Assembly: GCF_003667525.1 (NCBI RefSeq)
Contig: NZ_RCUW01000009.1
Span: 1-64,000 of the forward strand
Reading direction: 5' to 3'
DNA: 64,000 nucleotides
From: Mycetocola_B reblochoni
Lineage (GTDB): Bacteria; Actinomycetota; Actinomycetes; Actinomycetales; Microbacteriaceae
In this document: positions 31,042-46,121 of the stretch, piece by piece
Position numbering within the stretch: the first letter of the stretch is position 1
Layout: each line of letters opens with the position of its first letter
Made by a program: the position numbers and the translations under genes
The notes under the pieces: generated by a model
The model's input: the letters and a program-made list of their open reading frames with translations, nothing else
Told to the model about the DNA's origin: nothing
The model's database searches: none

Positions 31042-31821
31042 ATGCCCGGACAGCGGGTCGCGTGGAACGCGGCCGTACAGCCGGAAGCGATCGAGATCCT
31101 CAGCGGGGAGGGCGGCCTCGTCGTCAGCCCGACCAAGGTCGGCTACATCATCCTCGCCACCGACAGGGCCGGCCTGGAGCGCAAGTTCGCGGTCAAGAAC
31201 CGCAAGCGCACCAAGCCGGGCGTCGTGCTCTGCGGCTCCATGGAGCAGCTCCGCGAGCTCGCCGAGCTCACCCCCGAGATCGACGCGTTCTACCAGCGGC
31301 ACATCGAGCGCGACGTGCTGCTCGGCTGCATCCTTCCCTGGCGCGAGGACGCGCTCGCGCACATCCCCGACGACGGCTCGGTCGAGCTCGTCCAGGACGT
31401 GCGGAGGACGAGCTGCTTCGTCGTTCGCTTCGGGACCCCCGGCGAGCGGATCGCCGACGAGCTGTGGAGCAGGGACCGCCGGCTGCTGTTCGCCAGCTCG
31501 GCGAACCCGTCGGGGCAGGGCAACCGCGGCGTCGTCGCCGGCATCGGCGAGGCCATCGACGCCGAGGCCGACCTCGTCATCGAGGCCGACGACTACGTCG
31601 CCTCCATCCAGCCGGACGCGACCCCGGAGACGCGCGCCGAGCAGGGCGTCATGGTGTCCTTCGTCGACGAGCTGGGCCGCCTGGTCCCCGAACAGCACGG
31701 GCAGCGCGGGATCCTCCCCGCTCCGACGCTGATCCGTGCGGGCCTGGACGTCGACGTGATCATGTCGGAGCTCGCCGCCGCGTTCCCCAGCTGGGACTAC
31801 CGGCACGGCCAGTACTACTGA
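31042..31821 (+). CDS. Sua5/YciO/YrdC family protein
   Basis: 259 residues. The YrdC-like domain spans about residues 15-200: SPTKVGYIILATD, KNRKRTKPGVVLCGS, and SSANPSGQGN, which is the carboxylate/ATP-binding SxN motif. The family makes threonylcarbamoyl-AMP for tRNA t6A, but this protein lacks the C-terminal Sua5 domain and differs from the canonical sequence, so it may belong to a paralogous branch of unknown substrate. ATG 31042 follows GAAGGGAC. Confidence 0.65.
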   Translation: MPGQRVAWNAAVQPEAIEILSGEGGLVVSPTKVGYIILATDRAGLERKFAVKNRKRTKPGVVLCGSMEQLRELAELTPEIDAFYQRHIERDVLLGCILPWREDALAHIPDDGSVELVQDVRRTSCFVVRFGTPGERIADELWSRDRRLLFASSANPSGQGNRGVVAGIGEAIDAEADLVIEADDYVASIQPDATPETRAEQGVMVSFVDELGRLVPEQHGQRGILPAPTLIRAGLDVDVIMSELAAAFPSWDYRHGQYY

Positions 31822-31931
31822 GCCCGCGCGGTCGCAGACAGGCGTTTCGGCGCCCATCGCACGGCTGTCGCGCGTGACCTGGCCTGCCGGGTGTGACGTG
31901 GCCTGTCGCGCGTGTTGCGGGCGCCGAACGA

Positions 31932-31968
31932 GAACGGCCCCCGACGGTGTGTCCGTCGGGGGCCGTTC
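31932..31968. terminator. Bidirectional terminator between convergent genes
   Basis: GAACGGCCCCCGACGG pairs with its complement, ending CCGTTC, over a 5-base loop. It serves the Sua5-like gene from the left and the reductase gene from the right. Confidence 0.8.
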
Positions 31969-31981
31969 GGTGCGAGGCGTG

Positions 31982-33720
31982 TCAGTAGACGTCGCGCACG
32001 TAGCGCTTCTCCCGCTTGAGGGCCGCGACGTAGTCGGCGGCGGCGTCGGCACCGAGACCGCTGTGCTCGGCGATGACCTCGTGCAGCGCGTCGTCGACGT
32101 CGCGCGCCATCCGGGACGCGTCGCCGCAGACGTAGAAGTGGCCGCCCTCCTCGAGCCACGCGTACAGCTCCGCGCCGTGCTCCCTCATCCGGGACTGGAC
32201 GTAGATCTTCTCCGCCTGGTCGCGCGAGAACGCCAGGTCGAGTCGCGTCAGCAGCCCGGAGCGGCCGAACTCGTCGAGCTCGTCCTCGTAGATGTAGTCG
32301 TTGGCGCGGTGCTGGTCACCGAAGAACAGCCAGTTGCGGCCGTCGGCGCCCCGGCCCTGGCGCTCCTGGAGGAAGGCGCGGAACGGTGCGATGCCCGTCC
32401 CCGGCCCGACCATGATGACCGGAGCCGAGTCGTCCTCCGGCACGCGGAACGCCGCGTTCGGCTGTAGATAGATGCCGATGGCGGAGTCGCCGACCCTGTC
32501 GGCCATGTGCGTCGACGCGACACCGCCGTAGCGGCGGTCCGCTGAGCCGTAGCGCACCGACGCCACCGTCAGGTGGATCCGGTCGGGGCTGTGCAGCGGC
32601 GACGACGAGATCGAGTAGGCGCGCGGCTGCAACGGCCGCAGCAGCCCGGCGAACTCGAGCGGGTCGAAGCGGGCCGAGGGGCTCAGTCGCAGCAGGTCGA
32701 GGCTGTCCTTGCCCCAGAGCCAGCTCTCCAGGTCGCGCTTGTCGCCGAGGCGGACGACGCGGCCGAGTTCGCTGTCGGGGTCGGCCTCGACGATGGCCTG
32801 GATGAGGTCCTTCGAGGGGGCAGAGATCTCCAACGCGGTGCCGAGCTGCTCGCGCAGGCTCGTCCCCGCGTGCTCCTCGTCGCCGGAGGCATCGAGCTGG
32901 TCGAGAAGCAGGTCGACGAGCGCGGGGTCGTTGCTCGGCACCACGTTGAGGGCGTCGCCGGCGTGGTACTCGATGCCGCTGTCGCCGAGGTCGAACTCGT
33001 AGTGCCGGATCTCCTTCGCGCTGCCCGGCCCGGAGAGCACCCGGTTGGCGACGAGGCGGGAGGGGTAGGGCGTCTTCTTCGACCACGGGGACCGGGTGCG
33101 CGTGGGGGCGGCGTCCGCGGGAACGGGCGCGGCCGCCGCCGACGCGGGCTGCAGGGCGGCGAACGCCTCGACGACGTCGCCGATCCAGGCGGCCGCGTCG
33201 TCGTCCCCGTCGACGTCGACGTCGACGCGCGGGACGATGCGGCTCGCGCCGAGCTGCTCGAAGCGCGTGTCGATGAGCTTGCCGGCCTGGCAGTAGCCGT
33301 CGTAGCTGCTGTCGCCGAGCGCGAGTACGGAGAACCGGGCCGACTCCAGCCGCGGGGCGCCCTCGGCGTGGAACGACTCCCAGAACAGCTCCGCGTTGTC
33401 CGGCATCTCGCCCTCGCCGTAGGTCGAGGTGACGACGAGGATGTTCTCCAGCGTGGCCAGCGTGTCCGCGGTGACGCCGTCGAGCGAGGTCACCGCCGCG
33501 GCGAGCCCCTGCGCGCGGGCGGCGGCGGCGAGGTCCTCGGCGTACTCCTCGCTGTTGCCGGTCTGCGTGCCGACCAGGACGTTGAGGGTCAGCGTCGTGG
33601 CGGAGGGCGCGGCGGTGTCGCCGGAGGCGGCATGCCCTGCGGCGAGCCCGGCCAGGTAGCCGGCGATCCAGGCGCGCTGCTCGGTGCTGAACGGGGCGGA
33701 CTCCAGGACGGAGGCGGAGA

Positions 33721-33724
<4 letters not shown>
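31982..33724 (-). CDS. Diflavin reductase (CysJ/cytochrome P450 reductase type) coupled to gltB
   Basis: 580 residues. Flavodoxin-like FMN domain at 45-195 (VLVGTQTGNSEEYAEDLA, STYGEGEMPDNA, LGDSSYDGYC); FAD domain with a connecting insert at 215-430 (RAYSISSSP at 368-376); NADPH domain at 435-580 (MVGPGTGIAPFRAFLQERQ, FGDQHRANDYIY, YVCGDASRMARDV), ending in a C-terminal Tyr that stacks on FAD. It moves electrons from NADPH through FAD and FMN. The start ATG overlaps the stop of the glutamate synthase gene (ATGA), and neither sulfite reductase nor a P450 gene is nearby, so its likely partner is that GltB-like enzyme. Confidence 0.85.
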
Positions 33725-39276
<5,552 letters not shown>

Positions 39277-39407
39277 GGCGCGTTCACAATCTCTCGGGCC
39301 GACGGTGCGGGTATGGCGCTGACGACGTAAGCGCGGCGTCGTCGGCGTGCCTTGTCGGTGGGGCGTGCGGCTTGATGCGGCCGCTGCCCCGGAGAAGGGG
39401 TTTCTGT

Positions 39408-39437
39408 ATCGTAAATCGCCGCTGCCACTGAGTGCAA
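39408..39437 (-). promoter_or_regulatory. Putative gltB promoter
   Basis: Minus strand: TTGCAC (39437-39432), 18-base spacer, TACGAT (39413-39408). This gives a leader of about 125 bases before the GTG. Confidence 0.55.
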
Positions 39438-39456
39438 TCTGGCTGGAGGGACCGAT

Positions 39457-39482
39457 GTTTCGGCACGTTTCGTGCATGTTTC
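39457..39482 (-). promoter_or_regulatory. Triple GAAAC direct repeat (GlnR-like box) upstream of gltB
   Basis: On the minus strand GAAAC occurs at 39482-39478, 39471-39467 and 39461-39457, with 6- and 5-base gaps. The GAAAC-n6-GAAAC part resembles the actinobacterial GlnR half-site layout (gTnAC-n6-GaAAC). It lies about 56-81 bases upstream of the predicted transcription start, suitable for nitrogen-dependent activation. Confidence 0.5.
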
Positions 39483-39623
39483 GGTCAGATTTCTCCACCG
39501 TTTCCATCGGTGGTCGGCGGCCGGGTCGTCTCGGGGGTTCCCTGGCCGATGTGCGCCCCTCGGGAGCAGCCGGGCGTCGTCGCCGTCACGGCCTGCGGCG
39601 GTGCCGGACGCGGGTGACCGGGA

Positions 39624-40187
39624 TCAGGGCTCATCCTCCGGCAGTGAGCTGAGCACCTCCGCGGCGTCGACGGGGCGTTTCGGTGAGCGCGTGGCGTGCG
39701 ATGCTCCCGGCCGGCCGACGTAGAGCCAGCCGAGCAGCCGCTCGTTCTCGCCCAGGTCGTGGACCCGGGCGACCGGGGTGCTTCGCGTGTGCGGGCCCGT
39801 GCGCCACAGCACGCTCCAGCCGGCCTCGTCGAGCAGCAGGCTGAGTGCGTGTGCGACACCGGCGGCCGTGGCCTCCTGCTCCCACTCCGGGACCTTCTTC
39901 GAGGGGCGGAGGCAGACCACGACGGCCAGCAGCAGGGGGGAGCGCAGCGGCTTGCGGCTGGGGGAGTCGTCGCCAGCCGCCTCGGCCAGCGCGGCACCCA
40001 GCCGGTCCCGCGCCCGTCCGCGCACCTCGATCACGCGCCATGGGCGGAGCGAGCTGTGGTCGGCGACGCGCGAGGCGGCGCGCACGAGCTCGGCCAGCTC
40101 CGTGCTGTCGGGCGCCTCGTCGCCGACCGACGACGAGGACCGGCGGGCAAGCAGCGCGTCCCGCACGGGGCGGGCGGGTGTTGTCAC
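39624..40187 (-). CDS. Nitroreductase-family protein
   Basis: 187 residues from GTG 40187, which overlaps the stop of msrB (GTGA). It has RDALLARRSSSS at the N-terminus, HSSLRPWRVIEV (the FMN-contact region), a hydrophobic core strand LLLAVVVCL, and GVAHALSLLLDEAGWSVLWRTG in the second half, the pattern of small nitroreductase-like flavoproteins. Reduces nitro- or quinone-like compounds with NAD(P)H in known members; the actual substrate is unknown. Pairing with msrB suggests a redox-stress role. Confidence 0.7.
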   Translation of the reverse strand: MTTPARPVRDALLARRSSSSVGDEAPDSTELAELVRAASRVADHSSLRPWRVIEVRGRARDRLGAALAEAAGDDSPSRKPLRSPLLLAVVVCLRPSKKVPEWEQEATAAGVAHALSLLLDEAGWSVLWRTGPHTRSTPVARVHDLGENERLLGWLYVGRPGASHATRSPKRPVDAAEVLSSLPEDEP

Positions 40188-40597
40188 GGGGTCTCTGCGG
40201 TGAACTCGAGCGACAGCGAGTTCATGCAGTACCGGTCGCCCGTGGGCGTGCCGAAGCCGTCGGGGAACACGTGTCCCAGGTGGGAATCGCACCTGGCGCA
40301 CCTGACCTCGGTGCGCACCATGCCGAGGGAGCGGTCCTCGATGAGGGTCACGGCGTCGGGGCGGACCGACTCGTAGAAGCTCGGCCAGCCGCATCCCGAG
40401 TCGAACTTCGTCCCGCTGCGGAAGAGCTCGGCTCCGCAGGCGGCACAGGTGTAGAGGCCCGCGCGGCTCTCGTCCAGCAGCTGGCCCGTCCACGCGCGTT
40501 CGGTGCCGGCCTCGCGCAGCACGTGGTAGCGATCGGGGCCGAGCTCGGCCCGCCACTCCTGCTCGCTCTTGGTGACCCTGTCGGCGTTGTCGGCCAT
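40184..40597 (-). CDS. msrB: Peptide-methionine (R)-S-oxide reductase
   Basis: 137 residues. Zinc ligands CAAC (51, 54) and CARC (100, 103), the conserved GCGWPSF (Cys69), HLGHVF, and the catalytic RYCMNSLSLEF with Cys124. It repairs oxidised methionine in proteins using thioredoxin. All key residues are present. ATG 40597 has GAGGAGGC upstream. Confidence 0.9.
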   Translation of the reverse strand: MADNADRVTKSEQEWRAELGPDRYHVLREAGTERAWTGQLLDESRAGLYTCAACGAELFRSGTKFDSGCGWPSFYESVRPDAVTLIEDRSLGMVRTEVRCARCDSHLGHVFPDGFGTPTGDRYCMNSLSLEFTAETP

Positions 40598-40722
40598 GGT
40601 GCCTCCTCATCCTGGGGCTCTCTGTCCCACTTAACGTTAACGCCGCCACCGCCTCGGTGTTCCGCCGTGCGGGCGGTCTCTGCTGTCGGACGCCCCGGCT
40701 AGCATGGCGGCGGAGGACGGTG

Positions 40723-41013
40723 ATGGCGACGGGGTTCGACGAGGCGGCTCGGGCCGCGAACGATGCGGTGCTCAGCGACCGCTCGAGGGCGGTGCTGGAG
40801 TTCGAGCGGCACTGGTCGGAACGCTCCGGTGGCAAGAGCGAGGCGATTCGTGAGGCGTTCGGCGTCTCGCCGGCGCGGTACTACCAGTTGCTGTCTGCTG
40901 TGCTGGCATCGCCGCAGGCGCTGCGCCACGACCCCCTGCTGGTGAGGCGGCTGCTCGAGGCCAGGGCCCGGCGCAGGGGCGACCGCGATGCCCGGCGCGA
41001 CCCGCGGCGCTAG
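40723..41013 (+). CDS. DUF3263 family protein
   Basis: 96 residues. LSDRSRAVLEFERHW and AIREAFGVSPARYYQLLSAVLASPQALRHDPLLVRRL match the DUF3263 family, conserved in actinobacteria, with a helix-turn-helix-like core. GGAGGACG precedes; the start may be ATG 40723 or GTG three bases before it. Function unknown; DNA binding is plausible. Confidence 0.75.
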   Translation: MATGFDEAARAANDAVLSDRSRAVLEFERHWSERSGGKSEAIREAFGVSPARYYQLLSAVLASPQALRHDPLLVRRLLEARARRRGDRDARRDPRR

Positions 41014-41030
41014 GGCGCGACGGCCGCAGT

Positions 41031-41046
41031 GTTTCGCCGATGTTTC
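41031..41046 (-). promoter_or_regulatory. GAAAC direct repeat upstream of the cold-shock gene
   Basis: Read on the minus strand, GAAAC-ATCGGC-GAAAC, the same 11-base period as in front of gltB. It lies about 180 bases before the cold-shock start and just after the DUF3263 gene. Confidence 0.4.
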
Positions 41047-41223
41047 GGCTGTGTTGAGTTGCTGTAATTCTCGGTTCCCGCGGCGGTTTTTCGGCCGTCC
41101 GACGCCGATCTCGCGGCTAGCATCGCCAGGGTAGCCCCCGCAGGACCGTCCCGGTCGTGGCGCGAGGGGCGTGCGCCGGGAGACGAGCCCGGTGCGGCGA
41201 GCATCAGCAGGAGAAGAGCGATC

Positions 41224-41424
41224 ATGGCCAACGGCAGCGTCAAGTGGTTCAACGCGGAGAAGGGGTTCGGCTTCATCACGGTCGACGACGGCTCGGACGT
41301 CTTCGTCCACTACTCCGGCATCGTGATGGACGGCTACCGCGTGCTCGAGGACGGTCAGCGCGTGACCTTCGAGATCGGTCAGGGCACGAAGGGCCCGCAG
41401 GCCGAGGAGGTCAAGCCGGCCTGA
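41224..41424 (+). CDS. Cold-shock protein (CspA family)
   Basis: 66 residues, a single cold-shock domain with RNP1 KGFGFI and RNP2 VFVHYS. It binds single-stranded RNA and DNA and relaxes RNA structure. AGGAGAAGAGC precedes ATG 41224. The 210-base upstream gap suggests a long leader, usual for such genes. Confidence 0.9.
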   Translation: MANGSVKWFNAEKGFGFITVDDGSDVFVHYSGIVMDGYRVLEDGQRVTFEIGQGTKGPQAEEVKPA

Positions 41425-41756
41425 GTGCCGTGGGCCGGAGCGCCGGCCGTCTGGCGGGTGGCCTCTCGGCCGCCTTATGCCTGGGCGCCGCCGGTCTGGC
41501 CGGTCGCCTGCCGACCGCCGTCGGCCTGAGCATCGCCCGCCTCACTGACATCGGCCGACCCGCCGACATCGGTCGACGGACATCGGCGCGACCGCCGCCA
41601 GAACCCTCCGGTTGCCGCGTGACCGCGACCGCCGCTGAGCGTGCGCCCGCCCGTTTCGGTGCGGTGCGGTGCGTGGCCAGGGCCCGCACGATCGTCGCCG
41701 TTCGGCCCGCCTGTCGGTGCCTCGCCGTGAGCTCGCTTCACACTCGGTGACGCAGC
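41425..41756. other. 332-base gap between cold-shock gene and groEL
   Basis: No supported gene. It is extremely GC-rich with three decayed copies of GACATCGGYCGAC (41547, 41565, 41579) and short GGTGC runs. Open frames here are compositional. The groEL control region begins at its end. Confidence 0.5.
41547..41592. repeat. Degenerate tandem repeat
   Basis: Three units of GACATCGG followed by YCGAC or a variant, at 41547-41559, 41565-41577 and 41579-41592. Non-coding; meaning unknown. Confidence 0.4.
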
Positions 41757-41782
41757 TTGCACTCCTCCTGGGCGAGTGCCAG
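41756..41782. promoter_or_regulatory. Imperfect CIRCE-like operator overlapping the groEL promoter
   Basis: CTTGCACTC, nine bases, GAGTGCCAG: the HrcA operator layout with a few mismatches. It overlaps a promoter with TTGCAC (41757-41762), 17 bases, and CAGAAT (41780-41785). Confidence 0.55.
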
Positions 41783-41790
41783 AATTGCTG

Positions 41791-41817
41791 TTAGCACTCA
41801 GGTAGACCGAGTGCTAA
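41791..41817. promoter_or_regulatory. CIRCE operator of groEL
   Basis: Perfect match to TTAGCACTC-n9-GAGTGCTAA, the binding site of the heat-shock repressor HrcA. It lies at the predicted transcription start. Confidence 0.95.
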
Positions 41818-41852
41818 ATCGTTCGAGACGTCCAGGAGGGACGAAGTACACA

Positions 41853-43472
<1,620 letters not shown>

Positions 43473-43493
43473 GTCTCCGCCCTCCGCACGACG

Positions 43494-43527
43494 AACGCCC
43501 CCGTCCTTCTGGACGGGGGCGTTTTCG
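43494..43527 (+). terminator. Rho-independent terminator of groEL
   Basis: AACGCCCCCGTCC, loop TTCT, GGACGGGGGCGTT followed by TTC. Located 21 bases after the stop. Confidence 0.85.
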
Positions 43528-43614
43528 GTCGCCACAGGCAGGTGGCCGGCCGGTTCGCCGGCGTACCGGCGTACCGATACGCCGAGACACCGGCACGCCG
43601 ACGGATCCCGGCCG

Positions 43615-43905
43615 CTACACGCGGAACATCGCCGCGTTGGCCTGCTCGATGTCCGCGTAACGCTCGCCCGCCCTGCCGAGGGCCATCGAGATCGACTCGA
43701 GGCTCTGCTCGACGGCCCCCTGCGTGGTGCGCCACTCCGCCAGCAACGCGTGGAACGCGGAGGAGGCCTGGCCGGTCCACTGGCCTTCGAGCGCGGACAG
43801 CTGACCGCAGAGCCGGCTGACCTCCGAGCGGATCGTGGCGATCGTGCCGTTCATGGTCGCGGTGCTGCTCATCACGGCATCGGCGTCGACCTGGAAGTGT
43901 GCCAT
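43615..43905 (-). CDS. WXG100 (ESAT-6-like) protein
   Basis: 96 residues, two helices joined by the WTG turn (Trp43-Gly45), the size and motif of WXG100 proteins that are secreted by type VII systems as dimers. No EccC or other secretion component is in the window, so it is an orphan substrate here. ATG 43905 has AAGGGG upstream. Confidence 0.85.
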   Translation of the reverse strand: MAHFQVDADAVMSSTATMNGTIATIRSEVSRLCGQLSALEGQWTGQASSAFHALLAEWRTTQGAVEQSLESISMALGRAGERYADIEQANAAMFRV

Positions 43906-44112
43906 CTGTCATTCCCCTTTCCTCCCGGTGTCCCGGGATCCGCGACGCTAACGCCGGCGGGAGAAGACGGGGCCACCCCCGTGGCGGCAGGGGAGCGGCC
44001 CGCGCGGTGCCTGTGCTGTGCAGGGCGGCTCCGCCGGTTGTCCGCCCGGCCCGTCGGCCCGGGCCGGTCCGGCCGGTGACCCGTTCGTCGCGAAACTGTC
44101 GGTGAACGGACC

Positions 44113-44150
44113 GACGCCCCTGACCGTGCGGGTGCACGATCAGGGGCGTC
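44113..44150 (-). terminator. Terminator after the BCCT transporter
   Basis: GACGCCCCTGA and TCAGGGGCGTC form an 11-bp stem over a 16-base loop, 32 bases beyond the stop. No T run. The remaining stretch 43906-44112 holds nothing recognisable. Confidence 0.65.
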
Positions 44151-44182
44151 GATCTCGGGTGCGCGGTCCTCGCGGGCGACCG

Positions 44183-46033
44183 TCAGCGCCCGTCCGGCGC
44201 CGGTGACCCGTCGGTGCCGTGGTCGTCGGCGCCGCTGGACGACCCGGCGCCCTGAGCCTGCACAGCGGTGTCGATCTGCGGGATCTCGGTCGTCGCGGGA
44301 TCGACATCGGTGCCGAGCAGAGCCGGATCGGAGTGGTTCAGCAGAACGTCGTCCGGGTGCTCCTGCGGTGCTCGACGCTGCGCGGGACGTTTACCGCCCC
44401 AGCGGAACACGCCCGCGAAGGACGCCAGGCCGGGCAGGGCGCCGTCCCGCTGCTCGACCTCGAGCCCGTAGTAGTCGCCGATGTGGTCGACGAACTGCGC
44501 CCGCCGAGCCCGCTCGTACGCCCGCTTCTCGCGTGAGAACGCCAGCACGGTCGACCAGCAGATCAGCAGCAGGACGATGCTGAACGGGAGCGCGATGATG
44601 ATCGCCGCGGTCTGCAGGGCGTTGAGGCCGCCGGAGAGCAGCAGCGCGATCGCGAGGAGCGAGGTGATGGCCGTGAAGAACACCCGTACCCACGGCTTGG
44701 GCTCGGGATTGCCGCCCGTGGCGATCATCCCCATGACCAGCGACCCGGAGTCGGCGGAGGTGACGAAGAAGATCGCGATCAGGATGATCGCTCCGATCAC
44801 CAGGACCGAGCCGCCCGGCAGCTTGTCCAGCATGGTGAACAGCGTCGTCTCGACGTTCACCGGCCCGTCGACGGGGGCGAGCGAGCCCGGCGAGCTCAGC
44901 TGCATGAACAGGGCGGTCCCGCCGATCACCGAGAACCACAGGAAGGTGATCAGCGTCGGCACCAGGATCACACCGCTGATGAACTGCCGCACGGTCCTGC
45001 CGCGCGAGATCCGGGCGATGAAGATGCCGACGAACGGCGCCCAGGAGATCCACCAGCCCCAGTAGAACGTCGTCCAGGCCGCCTGCCATTCCTCGCCGGC
45101 CGTTCCGGAGAACGCGCTGACGTTGAAGGACAGGGAAACGAAGTTCTGGATGTAGGTGCCGAGCGACTGAACGAAGTCCCTCAGGAGGAACTGCGTCGGG
45201 CCCACGATGAGGACGAACACGAGCAGCAGCCCGGCGAGGATGAGGTTCGTGTTGGAGAGCCACTTCATCCCCTTCGCCACCCCGGAGAGCACCGAGAACA
45301 GCACCCCTCCGGTGATGACGATGATGATGATGACGTTGAGCGTGTCCGAGGACTCGACGATGCCGGCCGACTCCAGTCCTGCGCTGATCTGCAGGACGCC
45401 GAGCCCGAGCGACGTCGCGACGCCGAAGAGGGTCCCCACCAGGGCGATGACGTCGATGAGGTTGCCCCAGCCGCCGCGGACCTTGGAGCCGAGGAGCGGT
45501 TCCAGTGTCCAGCGGATCGAGATGGGGCGCTGCCGTCGGTGGATCGCGTAGGCCAGGGCGAGGCCGACGACGACGTAGATCGACCAGGCGTGCACGCCCC
45601 AGTGCAGGTAGGTCTGCGACAGCGCCTGCTGAGCGAGCTCCGTCTCCGTCCCTGTCACCCCTGGCCGCGGCGAGATGAAGTGGCTGAGCGGCTCGCTCGC
45701 ACCGTAGAACACGAGGCCGATGCCCATGCCGGCCGCGAAGAGCAGCGCGTACCAGGACATCAACGAGAACTCCGGCTCGTCGTCGTCCTTGCCGAGCTTG
45801 ATGTCGCCGTAGCGGCTGAAGCCGATCCAGAGGCAGAAGATCACGAAGAACGCGGCGATCAGCACGTAGTACCAGTTGAAGTTCGCCACGATGGTGGACT
45901 GCACCGAGCCGAAGACGACCTCGGCCGTTCCGGGGGCGAACATCGCGAACGCGACGAAGGCGATGGTGATTGCTGCTGCGGGCCAGAAGACCCAGCGTGC
46001 GACGGGCGGTGTGCGGGTGGGCGTTTCGTCCAC
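44183..46033 (-). CDS. BCCT-family betaine/carnitine/choline transporter
   Basis: About 616 residues with twelve predicted membrane helices. The family signature WAGWWISWAPFVGIFIARISRGRT is represented by GWWISWAPFVGIFIARISRGRT near residue 340, together with GWSIYVVVGLALAY and GVATSLGLG. It imports osmoprotectants such as glycine betaine using a Na+ or H+ gradient. The C-terminal 90 residues are cytoplasmic, acidic and disordered, possibly an osmosensing tail. Start GTG 46033 is favoured by a TATGCT -10 six bases upstream (leaderless); ATG 46057 is the alternative. Confidence 0.85.
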   Translation of the reverse strand: MDETPTRTPPVARWVFWPAAAITIAFVAFAMFAPGTAEVVFGSVQSTIVANFNWYYVLIAAFFVIFCLWIGFSRYGDIKLGKDDDEPEFSLMSWYALLFAAGMGIGLVFYGASEPLSHFISPRPGVTGTETELAQQALSQTYLHWGVHAWSIYVVVGLALAYAIHRRQRPISIRWTLEPLLGSKVRGGWGNLIDVIALVGTLFGVATSLGLGVLQISAGLESAGIVESSDTLNVIIIIVITGGVLFSVLSGVAKGMKWLSNTNLILAGLLLVFVLIVGPTQFLLRDFVQSLGTYIQNFVSLSFNVSAFSGTAGEEWQAAWTTFYWGWWISWAPFVGIFIARISRGRTVRQFISGVILVPTLITFLWFSVIGGTALFMQLSSPGSLAPVDGPVNVETTLFTMLDKLPGGSVLVIGAIILIAIFFVTSADSGSLVMGMIATGGNPEPKPWVRVFFTAITSLLAIALLLSGGLNALQTAAIIIALPFSIVLLLICWSTVLAFSREKRAYERARRAQFVDHIGDYYGLEVEQRDGALPGLASFAGVFRWGGKRPAQRRAPQEHPDDVLLNHSDPALLGTDVDPATTEIPQIDTAVQAQGAGSSSGADDHGTDGSPAPDGR

Positions 46034-46121
46034 CCCTCCAGCATAGGGGCGGCTCACGGCGCCCCGAATTCCTGTCAGGGGTGGGCCGGTCGCCGGGGCG
46101 GGGGATGCCCGTCCGTCCGTT

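Larger units (their letters stand above)
39277..39623. other. 347-base gap: gltB promoter region, no gene
   Basis: Contains the gltB leader (about 125 bases), a promoter at 39408-39437 and GAAAC direct repeats at 39457-39482. The stretch 39483-39623 towards the nitroreductase shows nothing recognisable; the minus frame open to 39507 continues from gltB without a start signal. Confidence 0.6.

Noticed and set aside
41425..41756. Open frames between the cold-shock gene and groEL
   Set aside because: Repeats and composition explain them; no start signals.
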